A program made the translations under genes and the position numbers. The notes below the pieces were generated by a model. It searched no databases and was not told where the DNA came from. It saw only the letters and a list, made by a program, of their open reading frames with translations. A DNA stretch of 64,000 nt from Gaiellasilicea sp963761905 (GTDB lineage: Bacteria > Actinomycetota > Thermoleophilia > Gaiellales > Gaiellaceae). Shown piece by piece: positions 49,428 to 59,656 of this stretch (the stretch's first letter is position 1; each line of letters begins with the position of its first letter). The stretch covers positions 744,001 through 808,000 of the forward strand of contig CAVXIQ010000006.1 of the NCBI GenBank assembly GCA_963761905.1, given 5' to 3'.

Positions 49428-50449
49428 GCGAGCAGGCGGTCGATGCAGCCGTCCCAGGTGACGCGCGCCGCGAGCTCGTGCCCGGCCGCGCCGAACGCCT
49501 CGGCCTCGCCCGGATGCTCGCGCAGCCAGCCGGCTGCCGCCGCGAGCGCAGGCGCCTCGGGCGCGGTCACGAGCCCGGTCTGACGGTCGCTCACGATCTC
49601 GAGCGGCCCGCCCGCATCGGTCGTCGTCAGGACGGGCTTGCGGGAGAGAAACGCCTCGAACGGCACCATCCCGAAGTCCTCGTCGACCGGCGCGTAGTAG
49701 ACGGCGAGGCAGCGCGCGTAGAGCGAGGCGAGCTCGCTCTCGTCGGCGAGCCCGGCGAACTCGACGCGACCGTTGAGCCCACGCTCGCGCGCGAGCCCTT
49801 CGAGTCGCCCGCGGTCGGGACCTTCGCCCGTGATCACGACGCGCAATCCGGGATCGAGCGCGGCTGCCTCGATCAGGAGGTCGATCCGCTTCGCGCGATC
49901 GAGCCGGTTGACCGAGAGGACGAAGTCGCCGTACTCCTCGCAGCGGTAAGGGAGCTCCTGCGGCGGATGCGGCATCACCTCGGCGGCGAGGCCGGTCGAG
50001 CGCTCGATCCGCTCGGCGACGTTGCGGGAGGTCGCGAAGAGCCGGCGCGCCTCGCCGAGGGCGACCCGGTCCAGGGTTTGGACCGAGCGCCGCAAGGCCC
50101 GGTCCTCCGGTTCTTCGCCGAACTGGCCCAGATCGGTTCGGTCGAGCTCGTAGGCCTGGCGGAACTGGTGCAGCACCCAGATGCGCTTGTTCGGATGGCG
50201 GACGCAGTAGGACGGGAACTTCGTCGCGACGACGAGGTCGATCGGTGTCCCGTCCGACTCCTCGAGGTCGGCGAGGCGCCAGAGGAACGCCTGGCTCAGC
50301 ACCTTCGTGCCGGGATACCACTTGAAGGGGATCGTGACGAGCGCGGTCTCGTGGCCGCGTGCCTGCAGCTCTTCGACCAGCTTGTCGGTGAAGATCTCGG
50401 CGCCGCCCCGGACGAACGGGACCTGCGGCGCGCAGACGGCGATTCTCAT
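49424..50449 (-). CDS. GT4 family glycosyltransferase
   Basis: A 341-aa GT-B enzyme starting MRIAVCAPQVPFVRGGAEIF, where the GGAE loop is the usual donor-side glycine motif. FPSYCVRHPNKRIWVLHQFR follows, then VLSVNRLDRAKRIDLLIEAA and YYAPVDEDFGMVPFEAFLSR with ETDAGGPLEIV-type sequence (TTDAGGPLEIV). The ATG at 50449 overlaps the coiled-coil gene's stop by 4 bp. It is part of the same minus-strand operon that runs to 41758. Confidence 0.9.
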   Translation of the reverse strand: MRIAVCAPQVPFVRGGAEIFTDKLVEELQARGHETALVTIPFKWYPGTKVLSQAFLWRLADLEESDGTPIDLVVATKFPSYCVRHPNKRIWVLHQFRQAYELDRTDLGQFGEEPEDRALRRSVQTLDRVALGEARRLFATSRNVAERIERSTGLAAEVMPHPPQELPYRCEEYGDFVLSVNRLDRAKRIDLLIEAAALDPGLRVVITGEGPDRGRLEGLARERGLNGRVEFAGLADESELASLYARCLAVYYAPVDEDFGMVPFEAFLSRKPVLTTTDAGGPLEIVSDRQTGLVTAPEAPALAAAAGWLREHPGEAEAFGAAGHELAARVTWDGCIDRLLA

Positions 50450-50847
50450 CGGCTGCTTTTCAGCTCGGCCTCGAGCTCGGCCACCCTGGCCTCGAGGTCG
50501 TCGATCAGGCGCAGCGCGGCGGCGTTGAAGGAGCGCTGGTCGTAGGCGAGCGGCTCGACGTACCAACGCATCAGCTTGCGCAGGATCGCCTTGGCCGGGT
50601 TGGCGACCTTGCCGCTGAAGCCGGGGCGGAGCTGGAGCGGCCGATCGGCGGAGACGGGCCAGAGGCGCTCGGCCTCGCCGCGAGCCGCGAGCCGCTCCTC
50701 GTCGCCGCCGGCGGCGCCGCTCTCGCCCGGGGCTGCGCCCGAGCGCCGGACCTCCTCCTTCAGCTGCTCGAAAAGCGCGGCCACATCGACTTCGCCGTTG
50801 AAGGAAATCCCTGCAGAACGCGCATTTTCCTCCAGCGGCTGGGGCAC
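50446..50847 (-). CDS. Hypothetical coiled-coil protein heading the glycan operon
   Basis: A 133-aa protein. It opens VPQPLEENARSAGISFNGEV, has an acidic alanine-rich middle, a short hydrophobic AKAILRKLMRWYVEPLAYDQ segment and a C-terminal coiled coil (LIDDLEARVAELEAELKSS). Such proteins often accompany glycosyltransferases in actinobacteria, but I do not recognise a named family. The GTG at 50847 follows TACAAT (50854-50859, minus strand) by 6 nt. It is the first gene of the long minus-strand operon, perhaps a scaffold or membrane-associated partner. Confidence 0.7.
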   Translation of the reverse strand: MPQPLEENARSAGISFNGEVDVAALFEQLKEEVRRSGAAPGESGAAGGDEERLAARGEAERLWPVSADRPLQLRPGFSGKVANPAKAILRKLMRWYVEPLAYDQRSFNAAALRLIDDLEARVAELEAELKSSR

Positions 50848-50853
50848 CGGACG

Positions 50854-50878
50854 ATTGTACCGCCCACCTGGATAGGCT
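50854..50878. promoter_or_regulatory. Back-to-back leaderless promoters
   Basis: TACAAT (50854-50859, minus strand) ends 6 nt before the GTG at 50847, and TAGGCT (50873-50878, plus strand) ends 6 nt before the ATG at 50885. The start codons are only 37 bp apart, so the two operons share one compact control region. Confidence 0.65.
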
Positions 50879-50884
50879 GGCCCG

Positions 50885-51937
50885 ATGCGCGTCGGGATCA
50901 GCCTGCTCACCCTCGTTCCGGGTGAGGTCGGCGGCTCGGAGACCTACGTGCGCGGGCTGGCCGGCGGGCTGGCCGAGGTCGGCACGCTCGAGTATCTCGC
51001 CCTCGTGCCGCCCGTCGCCGCCGGCGCCGGACAGGGCCTCCCGGAGTCGGTCGTGACGGAGTACCGCGCCGCGCGCACGATGCGCGAGCGGATGGCGGCG
51101 ATGGCCCTCGCCGCCGCGAGACCCGGCCCCTTGCGTCGCCGCTACGAGGGGCTCGACGTCGTCCACTACGCGCTGACGATCCAGCTGCCGCGCCTGGGAC
51201 TCCCGAAGGCCGTAACGATCCAGGATCTCCAGCACCTCGACCTGCCGCAGCTCTTCAGTCGTGCCGAGCGCCGTTTTCGCAGGCACGCGTACGAGGCGTC
51301 GGTGCGGAGCGCGGACGCCGTGATCGTGCCGTCGCAGTTCGTCCGCCGCGGGATCGTCGAGCATCTCGGCGTTCCGCCCGAGCGGGTGCACTCGATTCCC
51401 CACGGCGTGGATCACGACCGCTTCTTCCCGACGGGGGAGCCGCGCGAGGCGTTCCTGCTCTACCCGGCGCGGCCCTGGCCGCACAAGAACCACGAGCGGC
51501 TCTTCGAGGCGTTCGCGCTGTTACGACGCGAGCGGCCCGAGCTCGAGCTCGTCCTGACGGGCGGCGGTCACGAGCGGCGCGCGGTACCGGAGGGCGTCAC
51601 CGTGAGGGGCCTGATCTCAGTCGACGAGCTCGTCTCGCTCTACCGGCGCGCCGCCTGCCTCGTCTTTCCGAGCTTGTACGAAGGCTTCGGCTACCCGCCG
51701 CTCGAGGCGATGGCGTGCGGCTGTCCGGTCGCAGCCTCGAACGCCGGCTCGCTTCCCGAGGCGGTCGGCGATGCCGCGGCCACCTTCGACCCGACCGACG
51801 CCGAGGACATCGCGGCGGTCGTCGCCGCGGTGCTGGAGAGCCCGGAGCGCCTCGTCGCGGCCGGGCTCGAGCGGGTGGCGCAGTTCACCTGGGCCGAAAC
51901 CGCACGCCGCCACGAGGCCGTCTACCGCTCGTTGTAA
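50885..51937 (+). CDS. GT4 family glycosyltransferase
   Basis: A 350-aa GT-B enzyme. It begins MRVGISLLTLVPGEVGGSET, and has VTIQDLQHLDLPQLFSRAER, VPSQFVRRGIVEHLGVPPER, LLYPARPWPHKNHERLFEAF and FPSLYEGFGYPPLEAMACGC, the full set for GT4 mannosyl-type transferases. The ATG follows TAGGCT by 6 nt. It is transcribed away from the minus-strand operon but probably contributes to the same glycan. Confidence 0.9.
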   Translation: MRVGISLLTLVPGEVGGSETYVRGLAGGLAEVGTLEYLALVPPVAAGAGQGLPESVVTEYRAARTMRERMAAMALAAARPGPLRRRYEGLDVVHYALTIQLPRLGLPKAVTIQDLQHLDLPQLFSRAERRFRRHAYEASVRSADAVIVPSQFVRRGIVEHLGVPPERVHSIPHGVDHDRFFPTGEPREAFLLYPARPWPHKNHERLFEAFALLRRERPELELVLTGGGHERRAVPEGVTVRGLISVDELVSLYRRAACLVFPSLYEGFGYPPLEAMACGCPVAASNAGSLPEAVGDAAATFDPTDAEDIAAVVAAVLESPERLVAAGLERVAQFTWAETARRHEAVYRSL

Positions 51938-51988
51938 GCCGACTCTCGTCGGGCGATCGACGTGGACACGTGCCGCTATCTTGCGCCG

Positions 51989-52717
51989 GTGCCGAGCTCG
52001 ACCACACCGAACGAGTCGTTGCCGCCGATCCGCGACGACGTCCGCACCATCGCCTGGTGGCTGACCGTTGGCTTCGTCGTCGGCGGGGTCGTCGGCGGGA
52101 TCGTCGGCGGTGTCGGCGGGCGGGTGGTGATGCTCGTCCTGCGGCTCGCCTCCGACGCCGGCGGGCTCGTCTCCGACGACGGCTTCACGATCGGGCAGCT
52201 CACGCTGTTCGACTCCCTGCAGTTGTATGCCGGAATGGCGCTGGCAGGCGCGCTCAACGGCGTCGCCTACGTGGCGGCGCGACGGCTACTGCCCACACGC
52301 GGGCGCACCCTGCTCTGGGGATTGCTGGGCGCGGCCATCGTCGGGAGCCAGGTGGTCAAGACCGACGGAGTCGACTTCAACGTGCTCGAGCCGCGCTGGT
52401 TCGCGATCGCCGGCTTCGTCGCGCTGCCGGGGCTGGCCGCGCTTGCGATCGCCTGGGCCATCGAGCGCAGCGCGCAGGTCGAGCCCTGGAGCTGCTCGCC
52501 GTGGTTCGCGCTGCTCCTCGTGCCCGCTCTCCCCGGCCTGCTCGCCGCGCCGCTCCTCCTGCTGGGCGCTGGGCTGACCCTGGCGCTCGGACGGATCGTG
52601 GCGTTGCGCCGGCTGCCGGAACGGGCGCTGCCGCAGCTGCTCGCGCTCGCGTTCGTCGCAATCGTGATCCTCGCCGGCAGCGTCGATCTCGCACAGGACG
52701 CGGCCGAGCTGCTCTAG
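51989..52717 (+). CDS. Uncharacterised polytopic membrane protein
   Basis: A 242-aa protein with about five or six hydrophobic helices (TIAWWLTVGFVVGGVVGGIV, LYAGMALAGALNGVAYVA, LLWGLLGAAIVGSQVV and others). The second segment carries a long glycine/valine-rich stretch. No family is recognised. The GTG at 51989 follows TATCTT (51977-51982) by 6 nt, which fixes the start within a longer open frame. It converges on a GT2 gene with a 4-bp stop overlap. Confidence 0.68.
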   Translation: MPSSTTPNESLPPIRDDVRTIAWWLTVGFVVGGVVGGIVGGVGGRVVMLVLRLASDAGGLVSDDGFTIGQLTLFDSLQLYAGMALAGALNGVAYVAARRLLPTRGRTLLWGLLGAAIVGSQVVKTDGVDFNVLEPRWFAIAGFVALPGLAALAIAWAIERSAQVEPWSCSPWFALLLVPALPGLLAAPLLLLGAGLTLALGRIVALRRLPERALPQLLALAFVAIVILAGSVDLAQDAAELL

Positions 52718-53592
52718 CGGCGGCCCATCCGGCCGCGGCGGTAGTCGCGCCAGGCGCGGATCACCGTCCAGACTGCAGCGCGGCGCTTCGGGTGCATGAG
52801 CGCCTGGACGAGGTGCGTGGAGACGATGATTCCTCGCCGCACGCCGGTGTGGCCCGTCGTCAGGGGCAGTCGCCGCTCGCAGACGGCGAGCATGTTCCGG
52901 CAGTGGTAGTAGAGGCTCGTCGTCGAGGCGGCGCCGCCGGTGGACGCCGAGACGCGATGCCACGACCGCGCCGAGGGCACGAAGACGACGCGGAGACCGG
53001 CAGTGCGAATCCGCAGGCACCAGTCCACGTCCTCCAGGTAGGCGAAGAGCTCCTCGTCGAGCAGGCCGACACGGTCGATCGCCTCGCGCGAGACCGCGAG
53101 CAGCGCTCCCGTGCCCCAGTCGACGTCGCGTTCCTCGTCGAAGCTGCCGTCGTCGCGCTTGCCGGAGCCGCGGACGCGGCCGCTGTAGCCGACCCTGGGC
53201 TCGAAGCTGCCGCCGGCGTACCAGATCACGTCCGGCGGCTCCGCGACGTAGACCTTGCCGGCGAGCGCGCCCGCATCCGGATGACGCGCGGCCGCGGCCG
53301 AGAGCGCGTCGACGAGGTCGGGCGCCACGGTCGAGTCGTTGTTGACGAGCACGACCCAGTCCGTGCCGCGGTCGAGTGCCCGGCGGATGCCGACGTTGCA
53401 GCCGGCCGCGAAGCCGAGGTTGACGCCGGCGCGGATCAGCTCGACGTCCGGGAAGCGCTCCTCGATCGCCTCCGGCGAGCCGTCGGCTGAGCCGTTGTCG
53501 ACGACCACCGTCTCTACGCCGGCGAGCGACTCCAGGCACGTCAGCGTGTCCTCGCGACCGTTCCACGACAGCACGACGGCCGTGATCCGCAC
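52714..53592 (-). CDS. GT2 family glycosyltransferase (rhamnosyltransferase-like)
   Basis: A 292-aa GT-A enzyme. It opens VRITAVVLSWNGREDTLTCL, followed by VVDNGSADGSPEAIEERFPD, VVLVNNDSTVAPDLVDAL (the NNDS metal/UDP site), GTGALLAVSREAIDRVG and DEELFAYLEDVDWCLRIR, as in rhamnosyl- and galactofuranosyl-transferases. The GTG shares one base with the methyltransferase stop (TAGTG). It is complete, unlike many of its neighbours. Confidence 0.9.
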   Translation of the reverse strand: MRITAVVLSWNGREDTLTCLESLAGVETVVVDNGSADGSPEAIEERFPDVELIRAGVNLGFAAGCNVGIRRALDRGTDWVVLVNNDSTVAPDLVDALSAAAARHPDAGALAGKVYVAEPPDVIWYAGGSFEPRVGYSGRVRGSGKRDDGSFDEERDVDWGTGALLAVSREAIDRVGLLDEELFAYLEDVDWCLRIRTAGLRVVFVPSARSWHRVSASTGGAASTTSLYYHCRNMLAVCERRLPLTTGHTGVRRGIIVSTHLVQALMHPKRRAAVWTVIRAWRDYRRGRMGRR

Positions 53593-54335
53593 TAGCGGCG
53601 TTTGAAGTGCGCGATCGACCCCGCGTCCGGCTGCCGCTCGAGCTCCGGATCGGCGCCGACCTCGCTCATCAGCCTGACGACACCGGGATAGTGGTTTCCG
53701 TAGCCGTGGGTGTCGACGGCGTCGTGGAAGAGGAGGCTGCCTCCCGGCGCGACGAGCTCTCGCCAGCGGAGGTAGTCGGCGCGCGCGCCCTCGTAGCTGT
53801 GGTCGCCGTCGACGAAGACGAGCTCGGGGGCGCGGGGCGGCGGCTCCGCGGTGCGCGAGTCGGCGACGAGGAGGTGGACGCGCTCGGTCAGCCCGAAGCG
53901 CTCGAGCGCCGCGCGCAGGTCGGCGTCGAGCTCGGGCCCGCTCAGGTCGGCGCGCAGCGCGACGTGGAGGTCGTACGACCAGAGCTCGGCGCCCTCCGGC
54001 AACGCGCTCGCGAGGAGAAGCGTGCTCCCGCCCTTGAAGCGGCCGATCTCGGCGACGGCCGCGCCGGGCGAGACGTTGCGCGCGAGCCGGTAGAGGAGCG
54101 CCGCCTCGTCGAGCTGGAGCGAGGCGATCCCGTGGCTGAGCTGGTTCGAGGAGAAGAGAAACGCGAGATCCTCGAAGCCGGCGAGCCGCTCCGGCCAGCG
54201 CTCGACAGTCGAGTAGCGCGCGCGACCCGGATCGTCGAGCACGGCCGCGTGGATCAGGTTCTTCCCTGCCGAGGTGCGGCCGGCTCGCGCGACGGCGCGC
54301 TTGATCTGCTCGCGGAGCATCGTCTCGATTTGCAC
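53592..54335 (-). CDS. TylF/MycF-like class I SAM-dependent methyltransferase
   Basis: A 247-aa methyltransferase. AEIGRFKGGSTLLLASAL is motif I, ELWSYDLHVA the acidic turn, and ELVFVDGDHSYEGARADYLR the metal-binding DGDHSY motif of TylF/macrocin-type sugar O-methyltransferases. LLFHDAVDTHGYGNHYPGV completes the active site. The GTG at 54335 follows TAGAGT (54343-54348, minus strand) by 7 nt, so it has its own promoter within the island. It most likely methylates a sugar hydroxyl. Confidence 0.87.
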   Translation of the reverse strand: MQIETMLREQIKRAVARAGRTSAGKNLIHAAVLDDPGRARYSTVERWPERLAGFEDLAFLFSSNQLSHGIASLQLDEAALLYRLARNVSPGAAVAEIGRFKGGSTLLLASALPEGAELWSYDLHVALRADLSGPELDADLRAALERFGLTERVHLLVADSRTAEPPPRAPELVFVDGDHSYEGARADYLRWRELVAPGGSLLFHDAVDTHGYGNHYPGVVRLMSEVGADPELERQPDAGSIAHFKRR

Positions 54336-54345
54336 GGGCGCGACT

Positions 54346-55823
54346 CTAGTCGAGCGCCCGCAGATAGGCCCACGCGTCGCGGAGGCCGAGCGAGCGGGTG
54401 GCGACCAGCAGCGCGGCGAAGAGCGCGAGCCCGGCGAGCGAGGCGACGACCGCGCCCGCGACCACGTCGGCCGCGCCGAACGCGAGCACCGCGAGTCCTC
54501 CGGTCGCAAGCGCGGCGAGCCCGAGCCCCCGAGCCACGCCGGTCAAGACCGGCATCGAGAGCAGCGCCAGGAGCGCGACGAGGATCGCGAGCGTCGTGAT
54601 CGGTGAGCGCGACGACGGCGCCGTCCAGCTCCCAGGCGTCGATCGCGAGCCACGCGACGAGCACGTGCAGCGCGAGCGTCGCGATCGCGACAGCCGGCAA
54701 CCGGCGCTCGCGCGCGGCGACGAAGAGGAGCGGGAACGTGATCGTGACCCCGACGGAGGCGGCCATCCAGAGCCCGAGGAGCGCGATCAGCCGCCCCAGC
54801 TCGTTCCCCGTCTCGCCGCCGTACTCCGAGCCCAGCACGGCGCCGACGACGCGGTCGCCGACGAGCGCGAAGACGCCCGCCGCGGCCGCGACCGCCGCGA
54901 ACGCGATCCACGAGGTGCGGACGACGTGCTCGGTCGCTCGCCTGTCGCCGAGCTCGCCGCGCGCGAGCGGGACGCTCGAGACGAGCCCGAGCGACGAGGC
55001 CGTGACCGCGACGAGGCTCGCCGCGACGAGGTAGGCGTACGTGAAGGTCGTGACGGCGCCGGTACCCAGCTCGGCGACGAAGCGGAGGCAGACGACGAAG
55101 AGCCCTTGGAGGACGAGCGGCAACGAGACGGCGCGCGCCAGCTCGGCGAGCCTGCGGCCGATCGCACCTGCTCCGAGCCGGCTGAGCGACGCGCGCCGAG
55201 CCAGCGCAACGGCCGGGATCGCGAAGGCGAGCGAGCCGTTCAGGAGCATCCCCCACGCGACGGCCGCGATCCCGTGCTCGTCGACGAGGAGCAGGATCAG
55301 CCCGATTCCCGCCGCGCTGCCCAGCGCGTAGCCCGCCGCCGCCGTGCCGTAGCTGTCGAAGGCGGCCAGGCCGCTCGCGGCGAGCGCGGCGTAGACCTGG
55401 GCGATCGCCGCAGGGACGACGTAGCGGAGCGTCTCGGCGGCCGTGTCCTGTGCGACCGCCGGCAGCCCGCCCGTCGAGCAGCCCGGCGAGCCAGTCGCTC
55501 GCGACGAGCGTCAGCACGAGCGCCGGCACCGCGATCACGGCGAGCGCAGCCGCGTAGGAGCCGAGCTCGCGCTCGAACGTCCCGGCCGCCCGTGCCCTGG
55601 CGAGCGGCGGCAGCACCGCGACGCGCATCGCGGTCCCGACGAGGACGAGCACGAGGAAGACCGAGTAGGCGGCGAAGAAGCCGTCGGTCTCGGGCCCGCG
55701 GCCGAACTCCCGCGCGATCACGACGCCGACGACGGCGGAGAGGCCCGTGACGACGGCGAGCGAGACCGCCGTGAGGGCGCCGCTTGCGAGTGCGCTCCGG
55801 CGGGATGGGTCGGTACGCTGCAT
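54346..55823 (-). CDS. MOP superfamily flippase (MurJ/Wzx-like), two frameshifts
   Basis: A ~490-aa polytopic protein with about 12-14 helices. It starts MQRTDPSRRSALASGALTAV and has VVIAREFGRGPETDGFFAAY, the usual N-terminal signature of MurJ/Wzx flippases. An extra base near 55465 leads into VAQDTAAETLRYVVPAAIAQ, and another near 54602 into TLAILVALLALLSMPVLTGV. The length 3n+2 agrees. It should flip lipid-linked oligosaccharide across the membrane for this island. The start at 55823 is divergent from the dehydratase gene. Confidence 0.82.
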
Positions 55824-55857
55824 CGGCCGCGAGAGCTTACGCCCGCGTCCCGAAATC

Positions 55858-57003
55858 ATGGCATCCGACTCGATCTGGCCCGAGAACGCCGTCGCCGAGC
55901 TCCGTCGGGAGTTCGCCGACGTCTACGCGGGCCGGACGACGCTCGTCACGGGCGCGGACGGCTTCATGGGCTCGCACCTCACCGACGCGCTCGTCGAGCT
56001 CGGCGCCGACGTGCACGCGTTCGTCCGCGCCACCTCGAGCGGCGCGCTGAACAACATCGGCCACCTCCGCGGGCGGATGAAGGTGCACTTCGCCGACCTG
56101 ACCGACAAGAGCTCCGTCGACTACCTCGTCAAGGAGCTCCGCGACACCGCCTCGGATCGGCCCTACATCTTCCATCTGGGCGCGCAGGCGCACGTGGGCG
56201 AGTCGTGGCACCGGCCCTACGAGACGGTGATGGCGAACACGATCGGAACGCTGAACCTGCTCCAGTCCGTGGTCGACTGGGGGCTCGAGCTGGAGAAGTT
56301 CGACACCGCGGGCACCTCGGAGGAGTACGGCAACGTGCGCGAGGCGGTCGCGCATCACCACGACTTCGACGACGCCGGCGGACTGATCCTCCACGAGCGC
56401 TCGCCGATCAACCCGAAGTCGATCTATGCGACCGCGAAGGTCGCCGCCGACTTCCTGACGATGAACTACCACGACGCGTTCGGCGTCCCGGGCGTCGTGA
56501 CGCGGATGTTCAACAACTACGGCCCGCGCCAGAACCCGCGCTACGTCACCGGCACGATCATCACGCAGGCGCTCGAGCGGCCCGAGATCGAGCTCGGCGC
56601 GCTCGAGCCGCTGCGCGACTTCTGCTTCTGCACCGACGGTGTTCGTGGGCACCTCACCGTCGCCGCGAAGGGCGTGCCCGGCGACGTCTACGTCTACGGC
56701 CAGGGCTCGAACATCTCGATGGCCGACTGGTGCGACCTGATCCTGCGCACGGGCGTCGAGCACGGCTACTGGCCGGACGACCGCCACGTCGTCACGAACG
56801 CGTCGCGGCTGCGTCCGGGCGTCACCGACGTGCTGGCGCTCAAGGTCGGCTACGAGAAGCTCCACCGCGAGACGGGCTGGGAGCCGCAGGTCTCGTGGGA
56901 GGAGGGCGTCCTCCGGACGATCGCCTGGTACGCCGAGAACCGCGCCCGCTGGCTCGGGCGCGTCGACTGGCAGACCGCCAAGCCGTCAACACTCTCCTCA
57001 TAG
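55858..57003 (+). CDS. NAD-dependent 4,6-dehydratase/epimerase (LegB/RfbB-like)
   Basis: A 381-aa extended SDR. The NAD loop is LVTGADGFMGSHLTDAL near residue 30, the catalytic region is TAGTSEEYGNV and SIYATAKVAADFLTMN (YxxxK), with FNNYGPRQNPRYVTGTIITQ as the substrate-binding loop. This pattern fits nucleotide-sugar 4,6-dehydratases of the dTDP-glucose or UDP-GlcNAc (LegB) type. The ATG at 55858 is chosen on homology; the frame is open about 110 nt upstream. The fucose-synthase-like gene follows after 21 bp. Confidence 0.9.
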   Translation: MASDSIWPENAVAELRREFADVYAGRTTLVTGADGFMGSHLTDALVELGADVHAFVRATSSGALNNIGHLRGRMKVHFADLTDKSSVDYLVKELRDTASDRPYIFHLGAQAHVGESWHRPYETVMANTIGTLNLLQSVVDWGLELEKFDTAGTSEEYGNVREAVAHHHDFDDAGGLILHERSPINPKSIYATAKVAADFLTMNYHDAFGVPGVVTRMFNNYGPRQNPRYVTGTIITQALERPEIELGALEPLRDFCFCTDGVRGHLTVAAKGVPGDVYVYGQGSNISMADWCDLILRTGVEHGYWPDDRHVVTNASRLRPGVTDVLALKVGYEKLHRETGWEPQVSWEEGVLRTIAWYAENRARWLGRVDWQTAKPSTLSS

Positions 57004-57024
57004 GAGCCGGTTAGGCTCTCCCCG

Positions 57025-57946
57025 ATGCGAGCGCTCGTCACAGGTGGAGGCGGCTTTCTCGGCTCGCACCTCGTCGAGCGACTGCGCGACGACGGGCACG
57101 ACGTCTTCGTCGCGCGGCGGCTCGACTACGACCTGACCTCGATGGACGACGCGGCGCGCCTGTTCGCCGACGCCGAGCCGGAGCTCGTCTTCCACCTCGC
57201 CGCCGAGGTCGGCGGGATCGGCGCGAACCGCGCGAACCCCGGCCGCTACTGGTACGCGAACCTGCTGATGGGCGCCCACGTGCTCGAGCAGAGCCCGCCT
57301 CCACGAGACGGCCAAGCTCGTCGCGCTCGGGACGATCTGCGAGTACCCGAAGCTGACCCCGGTGCCGTTCAGCGAGGACGACCTCTGGAACGGCTATCCG
57401 GAGGAGACGAACGCGCCGTACGGGATCGCGAAGAAGGCGCTGCTCGTCGGCGGTCAGGCCTATCGCGACCAGTACGGGTCGAACGTCGTCCACCTGCTGC
57501 CGGTCAACCTCTACGGGCCCGGCGACAACTTCGACGCTGCGACGGCGCACGTGATCCCGGATCTGATCCGGAAGATGCACGAGTCGCCCGAGCGGATCGT
57601 CCTCTTCGGCGACGGCTCCCCGACCCGCGAGTTCCTCTACGTCGACGACGCGGTGGAGGGGATCGTCGCGGCCGCCGAGCGCTACGACGGCGCCGAGCCC
57701 GTGAACCTCGGCTCCGGGGTCGAGATCGCGATCCGCGACCTCGTCGAGCTCGTCGCCGAGCTCTCCGGCTTCGAGGGCGAGGTCGTCTGGGACGAGTCGA
57801 AGCCGAACGGGCAGCCGCGGCGGCGCCTGGACGTGACGCGCGCCGAGCAGCTGTTCGGCTTCCGCGCGCAGACCGACTTTCGCGAGGGGCTCGAGCGGAC
57901 GATCGCCTGGTACCGCGAGAACGCCCCGGCGCATGTCTCCACCTGA
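57025..57946 (+). CDS. GDP-L-fucose synthase-like NAD-dependent epimerase/reductase (frameshifted)
   Basis: A ~307-aa SDR. It opens MRALVTGGGGFLGSHLVERL, with HLAAEVGGIGANRANPGRYW as in GDP-fucose synthases. Near 57296 one extra C shifts the frame; corrected, it reads RLHETAKLVALGTICEYPKL, NAPYGIAKKALLVGGQAYRD (catalytic YxxxK) and VNLYGPGDNFDAATAHVIPD. The ATG follows TAGGCT (57012-57017) by 7 nt. The pairing with a 4,6-dehydratase suggests a deoxysugar such as GDP-fucose or a relative. Confidence 0.83.
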
Positions 57947-59646
57947 GGCCGCGTCCGGGCAGACGCAGCTGCTCGAACGCGGGTGGAACGGGCTCTCCCA
58001 CCTCGGCGCGTCGCTGACGCAGGCGGCGCTTCGGCTCGCCGACCGCCCGCTTCCCGTCCTCGCCGCGCTCGTGGCGGTCCAGTGGCTCGCCGTCCTCGCC
58101 TTCGCGCTCACGGTGCGCCACAACGGGCTCGTCTTCTACCAGGGCGGCGACCAGATCAACTACACGACGAACGCCTGGCTGCTCGGGGACGGGCTGCTCC
58201 CGCCGGCCATCCTCGGCTACGGCTGGCCGATGCTGCTCCTTCCGTTCGCGTGGCTCGCCGAGGCCGACTACGTCTCGTACCTGCCTTTCACGATGGCGCT
58301 GAACGTGCTCGTGCTCGGGCCGATCGCGCTCGCGTGCGTCTACGCGCTCGCCGCCCGGATCGGCGGACGCCTGCTCGGCCTCTGGGCCGCGGCGCTCTGG
58401 GTCGCCGCGCCGTTCCTGGCGATCCCGTTCTTCCGCTCCGACTACCACGACCGCTACGTCGAGCAGTTCCTGCCGCAGGCGCTCGGGCTGACGGCGCTCG
58501 CCGACTTTCCCTCCATGGTCTGTCTCCTCGTCGCTGCCTGGCTCGCCGTGCGCGCGCTCGATGCGGGCGACTGGACGAACGCTGCACTCGCGGGTCTCGC
58601 CGCCGGCTTCGGGATCGCGATCAAGCCGGCCAACGTCCTCTTCCTCCTCGGGCCGGCGCTCCTCGTCCTCTTCGCGCGCCGCTTCCGGCTCGTCCTGCCG
58701 TATGCCGCCGGGCTCGGGCCGCCGCTCCTCGTGCTGCTCGTCTGGAAGGTGCGCGGGCTCGGCGACCTGCCGCTCTTCGCGCTCGAGGAGGTGCGCACGG
58801 CGGCCGGCGCGACGCTCGCGGCGCCGGTCGGCGTCAGTGTGGACGTCAGTCGCTACGTCGATCTCGACTGGACGAACTTCCGCAGCAACATGGCCGAGCT
58901 GCGCGAGTTCTTCTGGAGCGCGCGCGTGCTCCAGTGGCTGCCGTTCGCAGGCGCGTTCGCCGTTGCGCGCCGGTCGCGTGCCGCTGGCGAGCCTCCTCAC
59001 CGGCTGGTTCGCGGCCTTCCTCCTCGTCAAGGGAACGCCGCCGCAATCGACCGTCGAGAGCGGCAGCTTCTTCCGCCTTCTGATGCCGGCGTACCCGGCC
59101 TACTTCCTGCTCGGGGCGGCGTTGCCGTTGCTCGTCCCCGGCGTCGCGCGCCGGATTCCGGAGCGGCTGCTGCCCGGCCGGCCGGCGGCGATCTCCCGGC
59201 GCGTGCTCGCCGGAGCGGGGGTCGCCTTCGTCGTGCTGCCGTTGCTCGTGATCTCCCTCGTTCGGCCGCTCTCCCGCGAGCAGCCGGAGGCGATCACGAT
59301 CGGGTCGATCCTGACGCCGGTCGACTCTTCGATCGAGGTCGACGTCCGGGCGGACGGAGCCCGCCGGACGCTCACCTGGACGCATCGGGACTTCGGCGCC
59401 ACGAAGGTCTTCTACCGCGTCTTCCGCACCGCCGCGGACGGGCCCGACTTCGACTGCCTGGCCGAGGGATCGCCCGATTGTCGGCTCGAGATGCTGCCGC
59501 TCGGGTCGACGCGCGCGCCAGTCTTCAGCGACGGCTCGCCGCCGGCGAACGCGCGCTACCGGGTCGGCGTCGCGACGAACTGGCAGAACGACGCCGAGGG
59601 CGGCGACGTGATCGCGCTGAGCCCGCCGCTCGCCGCCAACCCGTGA
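57933..59646 (+). CDS. GT39-like membrane glycosyltransferase (frameshifted)
   Basis: A ~570-aa polytopic GT-C protein. The first loop QGGDQINYTTNAWLLGDGLL carries the acidic site, FRSDYHDRYVEQFLPQALGL follows, and about twelve helices are predicted. Near 58976 one extra base shifts the frame into VPLASLLTGWFAAFLLVKGT. A C-terminal ~120-residue soluble beta-rich domain (TWTHRDFGATKVFYRVF) ends PLAANP. It overlaps the fucose-synthase-like gene by 14 bp. It should transfer a polyprenyl-linked sugar; the substrate is unknown. Confidence 0.8.
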
Positions 59647-59656
59647 CAGGGCAGTC